From: Spinacia oleracea
Taxonomy: Eukaryota; Streptophyta; Magnoliopsida; Caryophyllales; Amaranthaceae
Reading direction: 5' to 3'
NCBI RefSeq assembly: GCF_020520425.1
Contig: NC_079487.1
Location: 106,116,141-106,180,140, forward strand
DNA length: 64,000 nt
Made by a program: the position numbers and the translations under genes. Under the pieces are notes generated by a model. The model was not told the DNA's origin and did no database searches. It saw only the letters and a list, made by a program, of their open reading frames with translations. Below, piece after piece: positions 1 to 11,932 of the stretch. The number at the start of each line of letters is the position of its first letter. Position 1 is the stretch's first letter.

Positions 1-310
1 TAAAAAAATCCGTAGTGTTTATTTGTTGCAAATTACTTTGACTTATTTTAGCAAAAATAAGATTACATACAAGTAGGAGTGCAAATGAGTCGAGCCGGTC
101 AATAAACTACCGGGGTTCGGGTTCGTTTAGAGCTCGTTCATGTTCGTTCATTTATTAAACGAGCCGAGCTTGAACAACTTTTGAAGCTCGCTTAATAAAC
201 GAGCTTGAACATGAACATATGTATGCTCGTTCATTTAAGTTCATGAACAAATCGTTCATTTATGTTCATGAACAACTCGTTCATTTATGTTCGTGAACAA
301 GTTCGTCTAG
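1..310. repeat. degenerate GTTCATTTATGTTC-type inverted/direct repeat tract
   Basis: The words CGTTCATTTATGTTC, GAACGAGCTTGAAC and their reverse complements recur many times between about 110 and 310, in both orientations, giving a self-complementary low-complexity tract. No protein-coding potential is visible. Such tracts are common as degenerated repeat-derived DNA in plant genomes; I cannot assign a family. Confidence 0.6.
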
Positions 311-1865
311 TTATGTTATGTATCATATTTTACCATATATAAACGTTTTTCTAATATAAATAAAAATCATGTTTTTGACTTTTGAAATCTATAATAGAAT
401 AAAAATATTTTGAAATAAATTTTTAATTGCTAAATTAGTGCTCTTTGACTCTTTCTAAATTATTAGTTTGTTTATCAAATAAAGTAATGTACTTTAATCT
501 TTATTATTAGATATGATTATAATTTGTTAGATTTTCAAGTGGTTATACTCTAAAACTCGTTATGATTAACTCGTTAATTTTTCGGAATAAGTACCCAATG
601 GTTATCCTATACTCACCAATTCTAATATAGAGTATCCAAAATCATGAATGATTAACAAACAAAAAATGCTTCATTGGCACAACATATAAAACAATGCAAA
701 CTCATTTTGTGAAAATATAAATATAGAATTTCAAATTATCTCCAAACTATAAACCAATCGAAGCACAAACCATTAATCACATTAGTTTAAGAATAATTTA
801 GCAACAAACTAGAACCTGTTACACCTATTGTAACAGGTTCCAGTTCCGAATCCCCTTTTTGCAACATGATTCCGTTCCTGGAATTTTGACAGGGTACCCT
901 ATAGTCCACATCCCTAACATGTAAAGACTCGGGTATTTCTCTGACCAATAACTAGATACGGATTATGATACAAATGGGCCAATGGCGCGTTTGTTATACA
1001 CTTGTACAGCACATTTTGCCCATAATTAAGTACGAGTACAACCATCGTTATTGGGCCTATATTATTAATGGGACCAATTCTATTCTCCATCTATGGTAAT
1101 AATAGATTTGTTTCCATTACTAACAGTATGAACATCATCAGCAAAAGTTGTACACAATAACATCAATGCTTGACCATTTCATCGCCAATGTCTAAATCTC
1201 ATTTACAGTATTTTTATTTTCATTTTTTGGGATCTCAATTGGAGTTTCCGCACAAAAAATTACATCACAAAGAAAGTTGCGAAGGAAATGATTCACTCAA
1301 CTGCAATTGGCTTCAAACATGGTATCCCTTGATTTTCCGTAACACCGTGCTATGTGATTAATTATATTTTTAATTTTGTTAAACCATTTGCATTCCCCAT
1401 GTTTAATGTTAATTTTGATTATTTGTTTTGGTTAAACTTATAATTTAGGGTGAATTTTGGAGGGATGTGAATAAACTAAAATATTTTCTTGAATCATTAT
1501 GTATTGTTTATTCATTGAGATCTCTTGTTTAGAGAAATGCAATTTCCCCCTAAATGAAAAGATTTAATGATTGATATTTTCTTTTTGGAATGTAAATTGT
1601 GCGGCCATAAAATTCCAAAGTAATACATGACAATATTTTATATACAAGCGGTTATACTTTGTAAATAGTACGAGTACATCCAATGACTTTGAGGGTAATT
1701 GTGAAGTATACTAATACTATCGCATACTATATGGTTTTTATTTTAATATTTTAATTGACCAGCCACAACAAAACAATTTCTTTGGCCCATTTGCTTGTAC
1801 TTGTGTTGTGACTTGTGAGCACAATTCGGATTAACAAGCTTAACTGCTTAAACATATATTGGCAG
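311..1865. other. AT-rich region upstream of the prenyltransferase; no gene recognised
   Basis: I see no convincing exon here. The missing first exon and promoter of the downstream prenyltransferase should lie in or upstream of this stretch, but none of the ATGs I followed gives a plastid-transit-like peptide ending at a usable splice donor. A perfect 12-bp inverted repeat (GAACCTGTTACA, 5-base loop) is at 812-840. Confidence 0.4.
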
Positions 1866-4015
1866 GTTGTGTTAAATGGATAGAGGTTACAAACAATCAA
1901 CATGGATGTTCCCATAAGCATTCAAGATTTGACTGTAAACATTTTATTATAAGAAGCAGCTATTGCAACAACAGTACAAGGTTAAGTTTCTCTCAAAACA
2001 AGGTGTTACATGAGAGAAAAAGTGTTGTTAAAAGGCTAAGTTTACCCTTCACAGTAGAACATGGTTTTACAGACAATGACGATGATGATAATATTTCAAC
2101 ATTCTTCACTCCCCTCTACAAGCAACTAAGCGTTTTTTATCGCTTTTGCCGCCCTCATACTATCATTGGCACGGTACAAATTTAACTAGTACAGAGTGTT
2201 TCGTAATTAAAAACAGTTTTCAATACAATTTTGACGATTTGTGGTTTTCTTCTTCTTCCTGCAGTTAATAGGAGTGACATCAGTTTCCCTTCTTCCAGTA
2301 GAATCAATTGCTGATTTATCCCTTGAGTTTATTATTGGTTTATTCAAGGTATTTTCAACTTTCTTGTGATATTTTAATGTAATTACTACTACATTCAGTC
2401 GGATTTAGTTGTCACATTATGAGTTCAGACTTGTGACAGTTATTTGGGTTTGTTATGTCTCAGGCTTTGGTTCCATCAATACTTATGAACATATATGTTG
2501 TTGGCCTAAATCAATTGTATGATTTACACATTGACAAGGTATTAGAGTACAACATTCATATCTTAGCTTCTTGGTAGTCTTTTTTGAAATTAAACTCTTA
2601 TTAATTTTGCATTATAATCTCGAGTTTTGTACCTCTGAATTGCATACAATTTCAGGTTAACAAGCCTAATCTTCCGCTTGCATCAGGAGAACTCCCAATG
2701 GAAGCCGGTACAAGAATCGTGTCAATATGTTGTCTGCTGGTAAGAAATTTGCTACATATATATTTAGTATTTTGATTACAAATTATAAGTTAGTGAATAG
2801 TGATACAATAAATTGAAGTCCATAAATGTCACCATGCAGAGTTTTGGTATGGGAATTGGTTCTCAGTCCCCTCCATTGCTAATAGCCCTTGTCACAAGTT
2901 TTTTCCTTGGAAGTGTATACTCAATTGACGTAAGTCCCATCTTTATTCTCGTATGTAATCAAGAGGAACACGCGATAACACCTCTAACAAAGACTTATGC
3001 AGCTTCCCCTGCTAAGATGGAAAAAGCAACCATTTCTTGCAGCAGCTTGCATTGTTATTGTGAGGGCTATGGTGGTGCAACTTGCCTTCTTTATACACAT
3101 CCAGGTATATGGATATCAATATGACATTCATCATATCTCATTCTTCATAGCGCTAATTAGACGTTCATGACCAGAAATATGTGCTAGGAAGACCAATAAT
3201 ATTGAGTAGATCAGTCATATTTGCAACAACTTTCATGTGCTTCTTTGCAACAGTAATTGCCCTCTTCAAGGTACTTACATATCCTACTTCCATTGTCAAG
3301 TACAAAAGTTATCTATTGATATTTATTTTTAAGGATTGTGGTCTCTCATCAACTTAATTTAGTACGTACATACATGTTATGATTTTGATTACAGGATATA
3401 CCAGATGTTGATGGTGATAAACATTTTGGCATCCAGTCCTTCAGTGTCAGGCTAGGAAAAGAAAAGGTTTGTTAACTATAGACATAAATTGTTCGTTTTT
3501 CTTTGATTTTTCAATGCGACAAGTTTAAAGGATTAATGTTTGTATCATGTTACACATTATAGGTGTTTTGGCTTTGCATTAAATTGTTGATGGCAGCATA
3601 TGGAACTGCCATGGCTATAGGTGTTAATTCTCCATCCTTGCCTTTCAAACTTGCAACTGTAAGTATTTTATCCCTTATCTAGTTATAGATGTAAGTATAA
3701 ACATAATTAGTTACCGAATGAATAATATGAGTAATCACATAAATTTGAATGTGTATAGGTACTTGGCCATTTTGTATTAGCTGCAATTCTATTGCTACGA
3801 GCACAGAGTGTTGATCTTGCAGATAATGCTTCCATAACCTCATTCTACATGTTCATTTGGAAGGCATGTTCATCTACTCCTTATCATAAATTATTGCATC
3901 TTTTTATGGATAAATCATTTTAAACATTATGTGGAGTATGTGATTAAATAGTTGGGGTTATTTTTTATTGCAGCTGTTTTATGCAGAGTACTTCCTGATT
4001 CCTTTGTTTCGATGA
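1866..4015 (+). CDS. homogentisate phytyltransferase-like plastid UbiA prenyltransferase (first exon not found)
   Basis: Eleven exons join in frame: 1866-2173, 2265-2348, 2464-2538, 2656-2739, 2840-2929, 3003-3104, 3175-3270, 3395-3466, 3563-3658, 3759-3863, 3974-4015 (TGA). The product would be a multi-pass membrane prenyltransferase of the UbiA family, most like VTE2-type enzymes that attach a prenyl chain to homogentisate or another aromatic acceptor in the plastid envelope. Both Asp-rich diphosphate/Mg sites are present: NQLYDLHID (exon 3) and DIPDVDGD (exon 8). The family endings [21 protein letters not shown] and [17 protein letters not shown] are clear. All introns are GT-AG except the last, which is GC-AG (3864). 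The region before exon 2 is poorly conserved, as expected for a transit peptide, and the ATG-bearing exon is upstream and unidentified. The loop after the first Asp motif is divergent from canonical VTE2, so substrate is uncertain; a flavonoid/coumarin-type prenyltransferase is an alternative. Confidence 0.85.
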
Positions 4016-4562
4016 GTGAAACTCGAATGCAGTATAGCTCTGCTAAGTGGAGTACTTTCTTGACATCTATGATTCACTGAGTGAAGTCGAGTGCTCGAGG
4101 TTGATCAAAGAAATATAACACCTCTTCTGGGGCTAACTTTTTGGCATTTGGAAGAACTGTTTGTGTGAGAAATTCAGAAAGTGTTCCAGATGTCTGATGT
4201 TGTGTAATATTGTACTTTTATTATTCTTGGTCAATTGCCATTAGTCTGTTCTTGTTTTAGCCTCTCAATTTTGTTCTGGTAACAATTCCCTCCATAGGGA
4301 ATTTATATTTGGTGTAGCAAATTGAGACTCGTAGTTAAACCTTTCAGCATTCAAAACAATACTCAGTGGCATATATCAACTGTAAACCTACTCGCTGTTG
4401 TGATGAATGGTTGTATCTACATGTTTATATGCGTACACTAGTATTTGTTAAGTAGGATTATTATGTTTTGCTAACATGTTTATCCATCGCCGGGGAGGAA
4501 GAGTTTTGCACTTGATAGTCATGTCTGCTCTCAGCCTGTCAAATTGAGTTGACTGAGCTTGA
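4016..4562 (+). other. 3' untranslated/downstream region of the prenyltransferase
   Basis: Non-coding DNA between the prenyltransferase stop codon and the left LTR of the gypsy element. It probably holds the 3' UTR. The last 4 bases (TTGA, 4559-4562) match the 4 bases following the element and look like the target-site duplication. Confidence 0.5.
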
Positions 4563-5392
4563 TGTCACGTGCTGACTACTTTCCTTAGTCTTACACGCTG
4601 CCTACTAGCGTCTCACACCCGTCGGACTAACTAGTCAAGGAACTTCGATGCTTGCTCGATGCTAAGTGATGCTACGAAAGCTATTGTGTGGAAAATGCTA
4701 AGGCACAAAGTGTATGGTCTTTTAAAGAATGCTTTGTATTGCTTGAGAGAGAATTAAAAGTGTTTGATGCTTTGTACAAATGAATTCCAAGGCCTATTTA
4801 TAGTGCCTTGGTGGCCTAGAGACTTCTACTCTAGAATGTTCTACAAGGCTCTCTCAAAGGAGCTCTCTATACATTTCTAGAATATTCCTACCTCCTAAGA
4901 AAATCAGAAAATACATGGAGGGTTCTAGAAAATACATACAAGTATGTACAAGAGTGTTCTAGAGTCATCCATGCTAGAATGCTCTAGAGAAATCCAAGCT
5001 AGAATGCCCAAGTGCATTCTAGAGCCTTCCGGAGGCATTCCAAGGACCTTGCTGCACCATCGGGCCCAAGCGGGCCTCGAAACCCAATTCTGGCCCGACA
5101 ATTATCTTCATTGGGTCAAAATATGTGGGACCCCCAAGTTTGAGCCCAATCCAAGCTCATTTGGCCCACCAAACATCCCATTATTACGTTACTGTCATAG
5201 GCGTGTTCACTGGGAAATTATAGCTAATTCAATATTTTCCTCTATAGGGGGTGGGTGCTCCTCCCTGCTGCCAGCGCCCATGGGTGCCCCTGTGGCCCAT
5301 GTTGCTGCCTTGCGGCCAAGCGATGCACCACGATGCTGCCTTGGATGCCTTGTTGCCTCGGTGTGGGGACTTTTTAGAGATGGCTCGTGACA
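4563..5392 (-). repeat. 3' LTR of the gypsy element (left copy)
   Basis: Direct repeat of 10140-10969; starts TGTCACGTGC and ends GGCTCGTGACA. Because the element lies on the minus strand this copy is downstream of pol. Confidence 0.95.
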
Positions 5393-5411
5393 TTCTCCCC
5401 CACCCAAGTCC
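5393..5411 (-). other. polypurine tract of the gypsy element
   Basis: On the minus strand a purine-rich stretch (GGGTGGGGGAGAA) abuts the 3' LTR, the expected position for plus-strand DNA priming. Confidence 0.8.
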
Positions 5412-5423
5412 TTGACGACCCCG

Positions 5424-7865
5424 TCAAGGCCGTGCCTCGAACTCCGCGATCTTGCCTCGGAATTGCCATAGATCAGCCTCCTTTTCCCACGAGGCCTCAC
5501 TATCCGGTAGCCCCTTCCATCGGATGAGATACTCATTATAGCTTGGCACACCCCTCCGACGGATGAACCTCTTTGCCTCGATGCCATCGATCTCTCGATC
5601 AAAGGAAGCCACGACCGCGGTTGGTGCCCGATGTGACTCGCCCCTCGTTGGATCCTCTTTGTCGCCATGGTAGGGCTTGAGCATGCTCACATGGAACACC
5701 GGATGAATCTTGAGTTTGGGCGGCAACTCAAGCTTATAAGAAACTCTCCCGACCTTCCGTAGGACGGGAAATGGACCCTCGTACTTCCGCACTAGCCCCT
5801 TGTGCACCGAGCGGAAGACCTTGAACTGTTGTGGCAGGAACTTGACCATGACCATGTCGCCCACTTGGAACTCGAGAGGGCGTCTATGCTTGTCCGCCCA
5901 CTTCTTCATCTTCTTCGATGCCTTGTCCAAGTATGCCTTCGTAATGTCAAGCTGCTCATGCCATCCTCGTGCAAGCTTGTATGCAGCGGGGCTGCTACCC
6001 GTGTAGCCCGACGCAACGGCTTGTGGTGTCAAGGGCTGCTGTCCCATGACGATCTCGAATGGGCTTTGTTGCGTCGACTCGGCCCGCTGCAAGTTGAATG
6101 AGAATTGAGCCACATCCATCAACTTGGCCCAATCCCTTTGATTGGCACCCACAAAGTGCCTCAAGTATAGCTCCAACAACGCATTCACCCTCTCCGTTTG
6201 CCCATCGCTTTGCGGGTGAAAGCTTGTTGAGAAGTGCAGACCCGAACCCAAGAGCTTGAACAACTCCGTCCAAAATTTTGCCGTGAACCTTGGGTCCCGA
6301 TCGCTAATGATGCTCTGAGGCAAGCCCCAATACTTCACCACATGAGAGAAAAATAGCTTGGCGGCTTGCTCGGCCATGCAATCTCGTGGGGCCGGTATGA
6401 AAGTCCCATACTTTGAGAAGCGATCGACCACCACCATGATAGAGCCACACCCCTCTGACTTGGGCAAGGCTGATATGAAGTCCATCGATACACTTTCCCA
6501 AGGCCTTTCCGGAATCGGCAAAGGCTGCAATAGACCTGCCGGCACACGTTGCCCTATCTTGTCTTGCTGGCACACAAGACAACTCTTCACATAAGCCTCG
6601 ATATCGTCCCGCATATGAGGCCAATAGTAATCCACCTCTAAGAGTGCAAGGGTGCGTTGCATCCCCGGATGCCCAGCCCACAATGAATCATGACACTCCT
6701 TCATGATATCCCGCCTAAGGTTGTCCCACTTAGGCACATAGATGCGACGACCGACGATGTAGAGCACCCCATCCTCTACCCAGAACCGTCGAGTCTTCCC
6801 TTCCTTGGCCATCTCCATGAGTCCTTTGGCCAAGGGGTCTTGAGAAGTCCCCTCCTTGATTCGATCAAGAAGGTTGCTAGCGGCACTGCTTGCGCTAGCG
6901 AGCATGGCCTTCCGGCTAAGAGCATCAGCAACAACGTTCACTTTGCCCGGCTTGTACTCCATGACATAGTCGAACTCTGCCAAGAAATCTTGCCACCGAG
7001 CTTGCTTGGGGCTGATCTTCTTCTGATTTTGAAAGTAACTTGTTGCCACATTGTCGGTCATGATGGTGAACCGACTCCCAAGCAAATAGTGCCTCCAAGT
7101 CCGCAAGAAATGAATGATGGCTGTCATCTCTTTGTCATGCACCGGATACCGTCGCTCGGTATCATTGAGCTTGCGAGACTCATAGGCCACGGGATGCCCC
7201 TCTTGCATAAGCACCCCTCCGATGGCAAAGTCAGATGCATCGGTGTGAAGTTCGAACGGTTTAGCATAATTGGGCAAGGCCAAGACAGGTTCTTCGGTGA
7301 CTGCTTTCTTCAAATCATCGAACGCTTCTTGGCATTTCTCACTCCAATTCCACTGCACCTTCTTCTTCAGCAAGTCGGTCAGTGGGGCTGCTCTTGCTGA
7401 GTAGCTTAAAATGAATCTCCGATAATAGTTGGCCAGCCCAAGGAACGATCGTAGCTCCGAGACGTTCTTGGGTGGCTCCCATTCATTGATGGCCTGCACC
7501 TTGTCCCGCTCCATCATGATCCGACCAGCCTTGATACGGTGCCCCAAGAAAGACACCTCATCTTGAGCGAACGAGCATTTCTCCATCTTCACATATAGCT
7601 CGCTCTCTCGTAAAGCTTGGAAAACCTGTCGCAAGTGCTGCACATGTTCTTCCAAGGAGTCGCTATACACGACGATATCGTCGAGATAGACGACTACAAA
7701 TTTATCTAGAAAGGGCTGGAAGATTCTATTCATCAAAGTGCAGAAAGTAGCCGGGGAATTGGTGAGACCGAAAGGCATCACCAAGAACTCATAAGACCCG
7801 TAGCGAGTGACGCATGCCGTCTTTTGCTCATCACCTTCGGCTATGCGCACTTGCCAATACCCCGA
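5424..7865 (-). pseudogene. gypsy Pol C-terminal part: RT, RNase H, integrase, chromodomain
   Basis: Continuous with the upstream Gag-protease-RT frame except for one TGA at 7866-7868. Residues counted from the Met at 7850: RT catalytic YLDD near 55; RNase H with HTDASD near 205; integrase HHCC zinc-binding region about 385-435; integrase core D, D, E in MDFISALP (about 455), ISDRDPRF (about 517) and [12 protein letters not shown] (about 552); chromodomain at the C-terminus about 750-805 ([16 protein letters not shown]). The stop removes the sequence just ahead of the RT fingers (a LDL-stop-SGYWQ context where Arg is expected), so this part would be made only by readthrough. No other frame break is seen. 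Confidence 0.93.
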
Positions 7866-10058
7866 TCAGAGATCAAGTTTAGAAAAGTACCTGGCTTTAC
7901 CGAGCCTATCGAACAAATCGGCAACCAAGGGGATCGGATACTTGTTCTTGATGGTTACCTTGTTGAGTGCCCGGTAGTCGATGCACATACGCAAGGACCC
8001 GTCGTGCTTGCGTTGGAACAGCACTGGTGCACCGAATGGGGCCTTGGATGGCCGAATGAAACCTGCTTCCAGCAGCTCCTTGAGTTGCTTACGCAGCTCC
8101 TCTAACTCCGGCGGTGCCATCCGATAAGGCGCCATGGCTGGAGGCCTAGCCCCTGGCTCCAGCTCGATCATGTGATCAACTTCCCTTCTAGGGGGAAGCC
8201 TTTTGGGTAGCTCCGGAGGCATGACATCTTCATACTCCTTCAACACCACCGCTACCTCCTTCGGAACCTCGCTGGGTTGAGGCCCCTCTTCGATCAACGT
8301 AGCCACAAATGTTGCTTGTCCCTTCTTGATGCCTTTCTTTACTTGGACGACCGACAACATTTTGGCTTCAACAACCTCACGAGCAACAGGAACCGAACAT
8401 GCTTCTTGATCTCTTGCAATGATCATCGTCCCGTCCCTTTGCATGGTCCATGGAGCCACCGTGTCCATGAACTCTAGTCCCAGCACCATCGAGAAGTCGT
8501 CCATAGGGACGACCGTCAAGTCCACCGTCCCCTTCCAATCACCCAACTGAAGGGAGACACCTCGAGCTACACCATGGATAGGCACGGGAGAAGTGTTGAC
8601 GGTCTTCAACGTGCCTGACTCCTTGGTGTATCGTAGGCCCAACCTTGTTGCTTCCCTCAAAGCAACAAAGTTGTGCGTTGCACCCGTATCAACAAGTGCC
8701 TTTGAAGCCTTGCCATTCACCACGGCTTCAACAAACATAAGAGAGGATTTTTTCGAGCGGGGCAGCGTACTTACCTTAGCCACGTAGCCTTGCTCCACCG
8801 TAGCCTTGACGTTGCTTAGCAAACGCAAAGTCCCCATTTGCGCCTCGTCCCCCGACGATTCCCCGGTCGATCCACTCTGGCCAGCGAACATTGCATTGAG
8901 CTTCTGTCGCTGTGGGCATTCCCTAGCCCAGTGCGGCCCTCCGCACAAGAAACAGTCGCGGTTCTTCACCTTGCTATCCGAGAAAGATTGTTTGCCTTTG
9001 TCCCTCTTCTCGAACGGCTTGCCACCACCGCTACTGCTGCTTCCGGTGGGTTTGGCTCCCCCACCTTTCCCCTTGCTACCGCCGCCACTCTTGTTGCCTC
9101 CCTTGTGGTCCTTCTTCGGATCAGCCTTGTACTCGAACAAGGACTCGGCAACCGCTATGGCCTCCGCAAGTGTCTGCACATTCCGTCTCTTCAACTCTTG
9201 CTCGGCCCATCGTTGCAGCCCATCCATGAAGTAGATGAGTTGAGTTGTTTCCGGCAGCTCCGAGATCTCCAACATAAGTGAGCTAAATTGCTTGATGTAC
9301 TCCTTGATCGTCCCGGTCTGTTTCAGCCCACGCAACCTCTTTTGCGCCAACTCTTGAGCGTTCTCCGGATAGAACTGCCTCTTGAAATCCGCCTTGAACT
9401 CGTCCCAAGTCTTGAGCGAGCAAAGACCCTTTTGGATATCCAACTCATGCTTCCTCCACCAAAGGATGGCATCATCACCCAAGTACATGGTGACGGTAGA
9501 GATCTTGGACTCGTCATCGTCCAAGTGCATTGCGTTGAAGTATTTCTCAACGCTCCATAGGAAGTTGTCGAGCTCCCTAGCATCACGCTTCCCATAGTAC
9601 TTGGGCGGCTCGGGCACCTTTAGCCTTGGTCCCTCCCGTACGGTGGCAGCCCCCGCCACAACCGCCTTGCATAGGTTGACGTCCGATTGCATGGACTCAA
9701 CCCGCTCTTGGATAGCCTGGAGTTGCCCCATCAACAACTCCTTGAGTTGGCTCATCTCTTTCCGCATAACGTCGGCAGCCTCATTGACAAGCAACTGGGT
9801 TGCCTCCTTTACTTCTACAGCACCCAACTCAAGGGTGTTGACCCGGCCGTCTAGGTCCTCCAACGTCCCATTGAATTCGTCGACCTTTTGCTCCGCCATG
9901 GTGACGCTGTCTTGTAGATCGCCCACGGCCACCTCCGTCTTGGCCATCCTTTCCTCAAGCATGTTGGTCCGACTACCCTTCCGCCCAGTCTCCTGGACCA
10001 CGGACCCAATACCAACAACACTCTCCTTGTTTCCCGACATGATCAGATTGCTCCGCAC
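7866..10058 (-). pseudogene. gypsy Gag-protease and start of RT
   Basis: Open frame of 730 codons; a Met at 10040 (MSGNKESV) is a likely start. A predicted coiled-coil-like N-terminal region is followed by the retrotransposon Gag domain (about residues 150-300), a Gly/Ser/Lys-rich linker, a CCHC-like knuckle [13 protein letters not shown] (about 365-378, Cx2Cx3Hx4C spacing), the aspartic protease active site [10 protein letters not shown] (about 456), and the beginning of RT ending at FSKLDL. It ends with TGA (7866-7868), which by context replaces an Arg codon CGA in the intact polyprotein. Confidence 0.93.
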
Positions 10059-10125
10059 CTAACCTTCGTACACACAGCAACTAGCACAACGCAACTTCAG
10101 CAAGACCGCTCCTACGATCGTCGCT

Positions 10126-10137
10126 GCTCTGATACCA
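10126..10137 (-). other. primer-binding site (initiator Met tRNA) of the gypsy element
   Basis: The minus strand reads TGGTATCAGAGC two bases inside the 5' LTR, complementary to the 3' end of plant initiator-methionine tRNA. Confidence 0.95.
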
Positions 10138-10139
10138 CA

Positions 10140-10969
10140 TGTCACGTGCTGACTACTTTCCTTAGTCTTACACGCTGCCTACTAGCGTCTCACACCCGTC
10201 GGACTAACTAGTCAAGGCACTTCGATGCTTGCTCGATGCTAAGTGATGCTACGAAAGCTTTTGTGTGGAAAATGCTAAGGCACAAAGTGTATGGTCTTTT
10301 AAAGAATGCTTTGTATTGCTTGAGAGAGAATTACAAATGTTTGATGCTTTGTACAAATGAATGCCAAGGCCTATTTATAGTGCCTTGGTGGCCTAGAGAC
10401 TTCTTCTATAGAATGTTCTACAAGGCTCTCTCAAAGGAGCTCTCTATACATTTCTAGAATATTCCTACCTCCTAAGAAAATCAGAAAATACATGGAGGGT
10501 TCTAGAAAATACACACAAGTAAGTACAAGAGTGTTCTAGAGTCATCCATGCTAGAATGCTCTAGAGAAATCCAAGCTAGAATGCCCAAGTGCATTCTAGA
10601 GCCTTCCGGAGGCATTCCAAGGACCTTGCTGCACCATCGGGCCCAAGCGGGCCTCGAAACCCAATTCTGGCCCAACCATTATCTTCATTGGGTCAAAATA
10701 TGTGGGACCCCCAAGTTTGAGCCCAATCCAAGCTCATTTGGCCCACCAAACAGCCCATTATTACGTTACTGTCACAGGCGTGTTCACTGGGAAATTATAG
10801 CTAATTCAATATTTTCCTCTATAGGGGGTGGGTGCTCCTCCCAGCTGCCAGCGCGCATGGGTGCCCCTGTGGCCCATGTTGCTTCCTTGCGGCCAAGCGA
10901 TGCACCACGATGCTGCCTTGGATGCCTTGTTGCCTCGGTGTGGGGACTTTTTAGAGATGGCTCGTGACA
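10140..10969 (-). repeat. 5' LTR of the gypsy element (right copy)
   Basis: Direct repeat of 4563-5392. It should carry the promoter for the element on the minus strand. Long forward-strand open frames inside both LTRs are incidental. Confidence 0.95.
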
Positions 10970-11053
10970 TTGAGCTCAAAATACCCTTGTGTTAGTTTGA
11001 GCTCATAGGTCCTTCTATATCAAAATGTCTTATTTAGGTCATACGAGTAATTA

Positions 11054-11399
11054 GGCTCCGTTTGGTAAGGCGTAAAACGTTTTCATTGTAAAACGATTTT
11101 CCATGGAAAATATTTTTCAAGGGAAAACACAATTCCAAACTAGTTTTCCTTTGTTTGGTACCTTAAAGGAAAATGGGAGAAAATGGTGAAGGTTGAAGGG
11201 AAGAAAGGAGAGGGAGGTAAGGAGGGAAGAAGGAAAAGTGGTTTCCCTCCCTTTGAGGGAGTCATGGAAAATTGTTTTCCACCTTTGAGGGAGTCATGGA
11301 AAACAATTTGCATCCCTTACCCAACCTAACAACGTAAAATGATTGAAAAGGAGAAAATTGTTTTCCATGAAAACGTTTTACGCCCTACCAAACGGAGCC
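11054..11399. mobile_element. Harbinger/Tourist-type MITE (346 bp)
   Basis: Terminal inverted repeats start GGCTCCGTTTGGTAAGG and continue through CGTAAAACGTTTTC, with a matching reverse complement at the right end. TTA flanks both sides (11051-11053 and 11400-11402), the target duplication typical of PIF/Harbinger elements. No coding capacity. Confidence 0.9.
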
Positions 11400-11402
11400 T
11401 TA

Positions 11403-11932
11403 GGGTTCTTCTATATTTACGGATGTTTTTACAACTTATAAACGGAATAGTGACGAATAAATTCAGAAGTTGATCAAAGGTAGAGCGTTTAGAGACTAGA
11501 CTACTTTTCCTCCTCCTCATCGATCATTGCTCAACTATTTTTTATCACGTTCAAATAAGTCACAACGACTCGCTGGTATTTGGGCTTGGGGGATGCACCG
11601 GGTTAATATGTGAACAACAATTAATTATTAATATATTATGGATTTTTTGAATTGTCATCATTGGTCAACTATTAATATTTTAAAATGACTTTCTAGAACA
11701 AGTCTGTTTGGCTTTTGCTTGAGTTCACTAGTTCCATTCTTCGAAGCTTCAGGGATATTGCCTTTCTTATACGAGAATATCTCCGTTGCTTTGACAGTTG
11801 ACCACAAAAATTCACCGCGCTTGAAAACCTGAAGAAGGTTTTGCATAATTGGAGTACTAAAACGAAAACAAATCTATTCGAAGTAAATACTGAATTTGCA
11901 GTATCGTGAAGTTGATCTTATTTGTAATGATC
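11403..11932. other. upstream region of the broken ankyrin-PGG gene
   Basis: Non-coding; presumably the former promoter and 5' UTR of the ankyrin-PGG pseudogene. I see no other gene. Confidence 0.4.

Larger units (their letters stand above)
4563..10969 (-). mobile_element. complete Ty3/gypsy chromovirus LTR retrotransposon
   Basis: Two 830-bp LTRs (4563-5392 and 10140-10969) flank an internal region read on the minus strand: primer site, Gag, protease, reverse transcriptase, RNase H, integrase and chromodomain, then a polypurine tract. LTRs begin TGTCA and end TGACA. By eye the LTRs differ at about 16 of 830 positions (about 2%), so the insertion is fairly recent. TTGA flanks both ends (4559-4562, 10970-10973); a 5-bp duplication, usual for gypsy elements, is not perfect. 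The pol order with integrase after RNase H and the terminal chromodomain identify a chromovirus. One nonsense codon interrupts the polyprotein. Confidence 0.95.

Noticed and set aside
1170-1361. 63-codon frame upstream of the prenyltransferase, considered as its missing first exon
   Set aside because: The peptide does not look like a plastid transit peptide and has no matching splice donor in the needed phase.
4944-5390. 148-codon open frame on the plus strand (and its twin at 10548-10967)
   Set aside because: Both lie wholly inside the gypsy LTRs, antisense to the element; similarity between them is LTR identity, not protein conservation.
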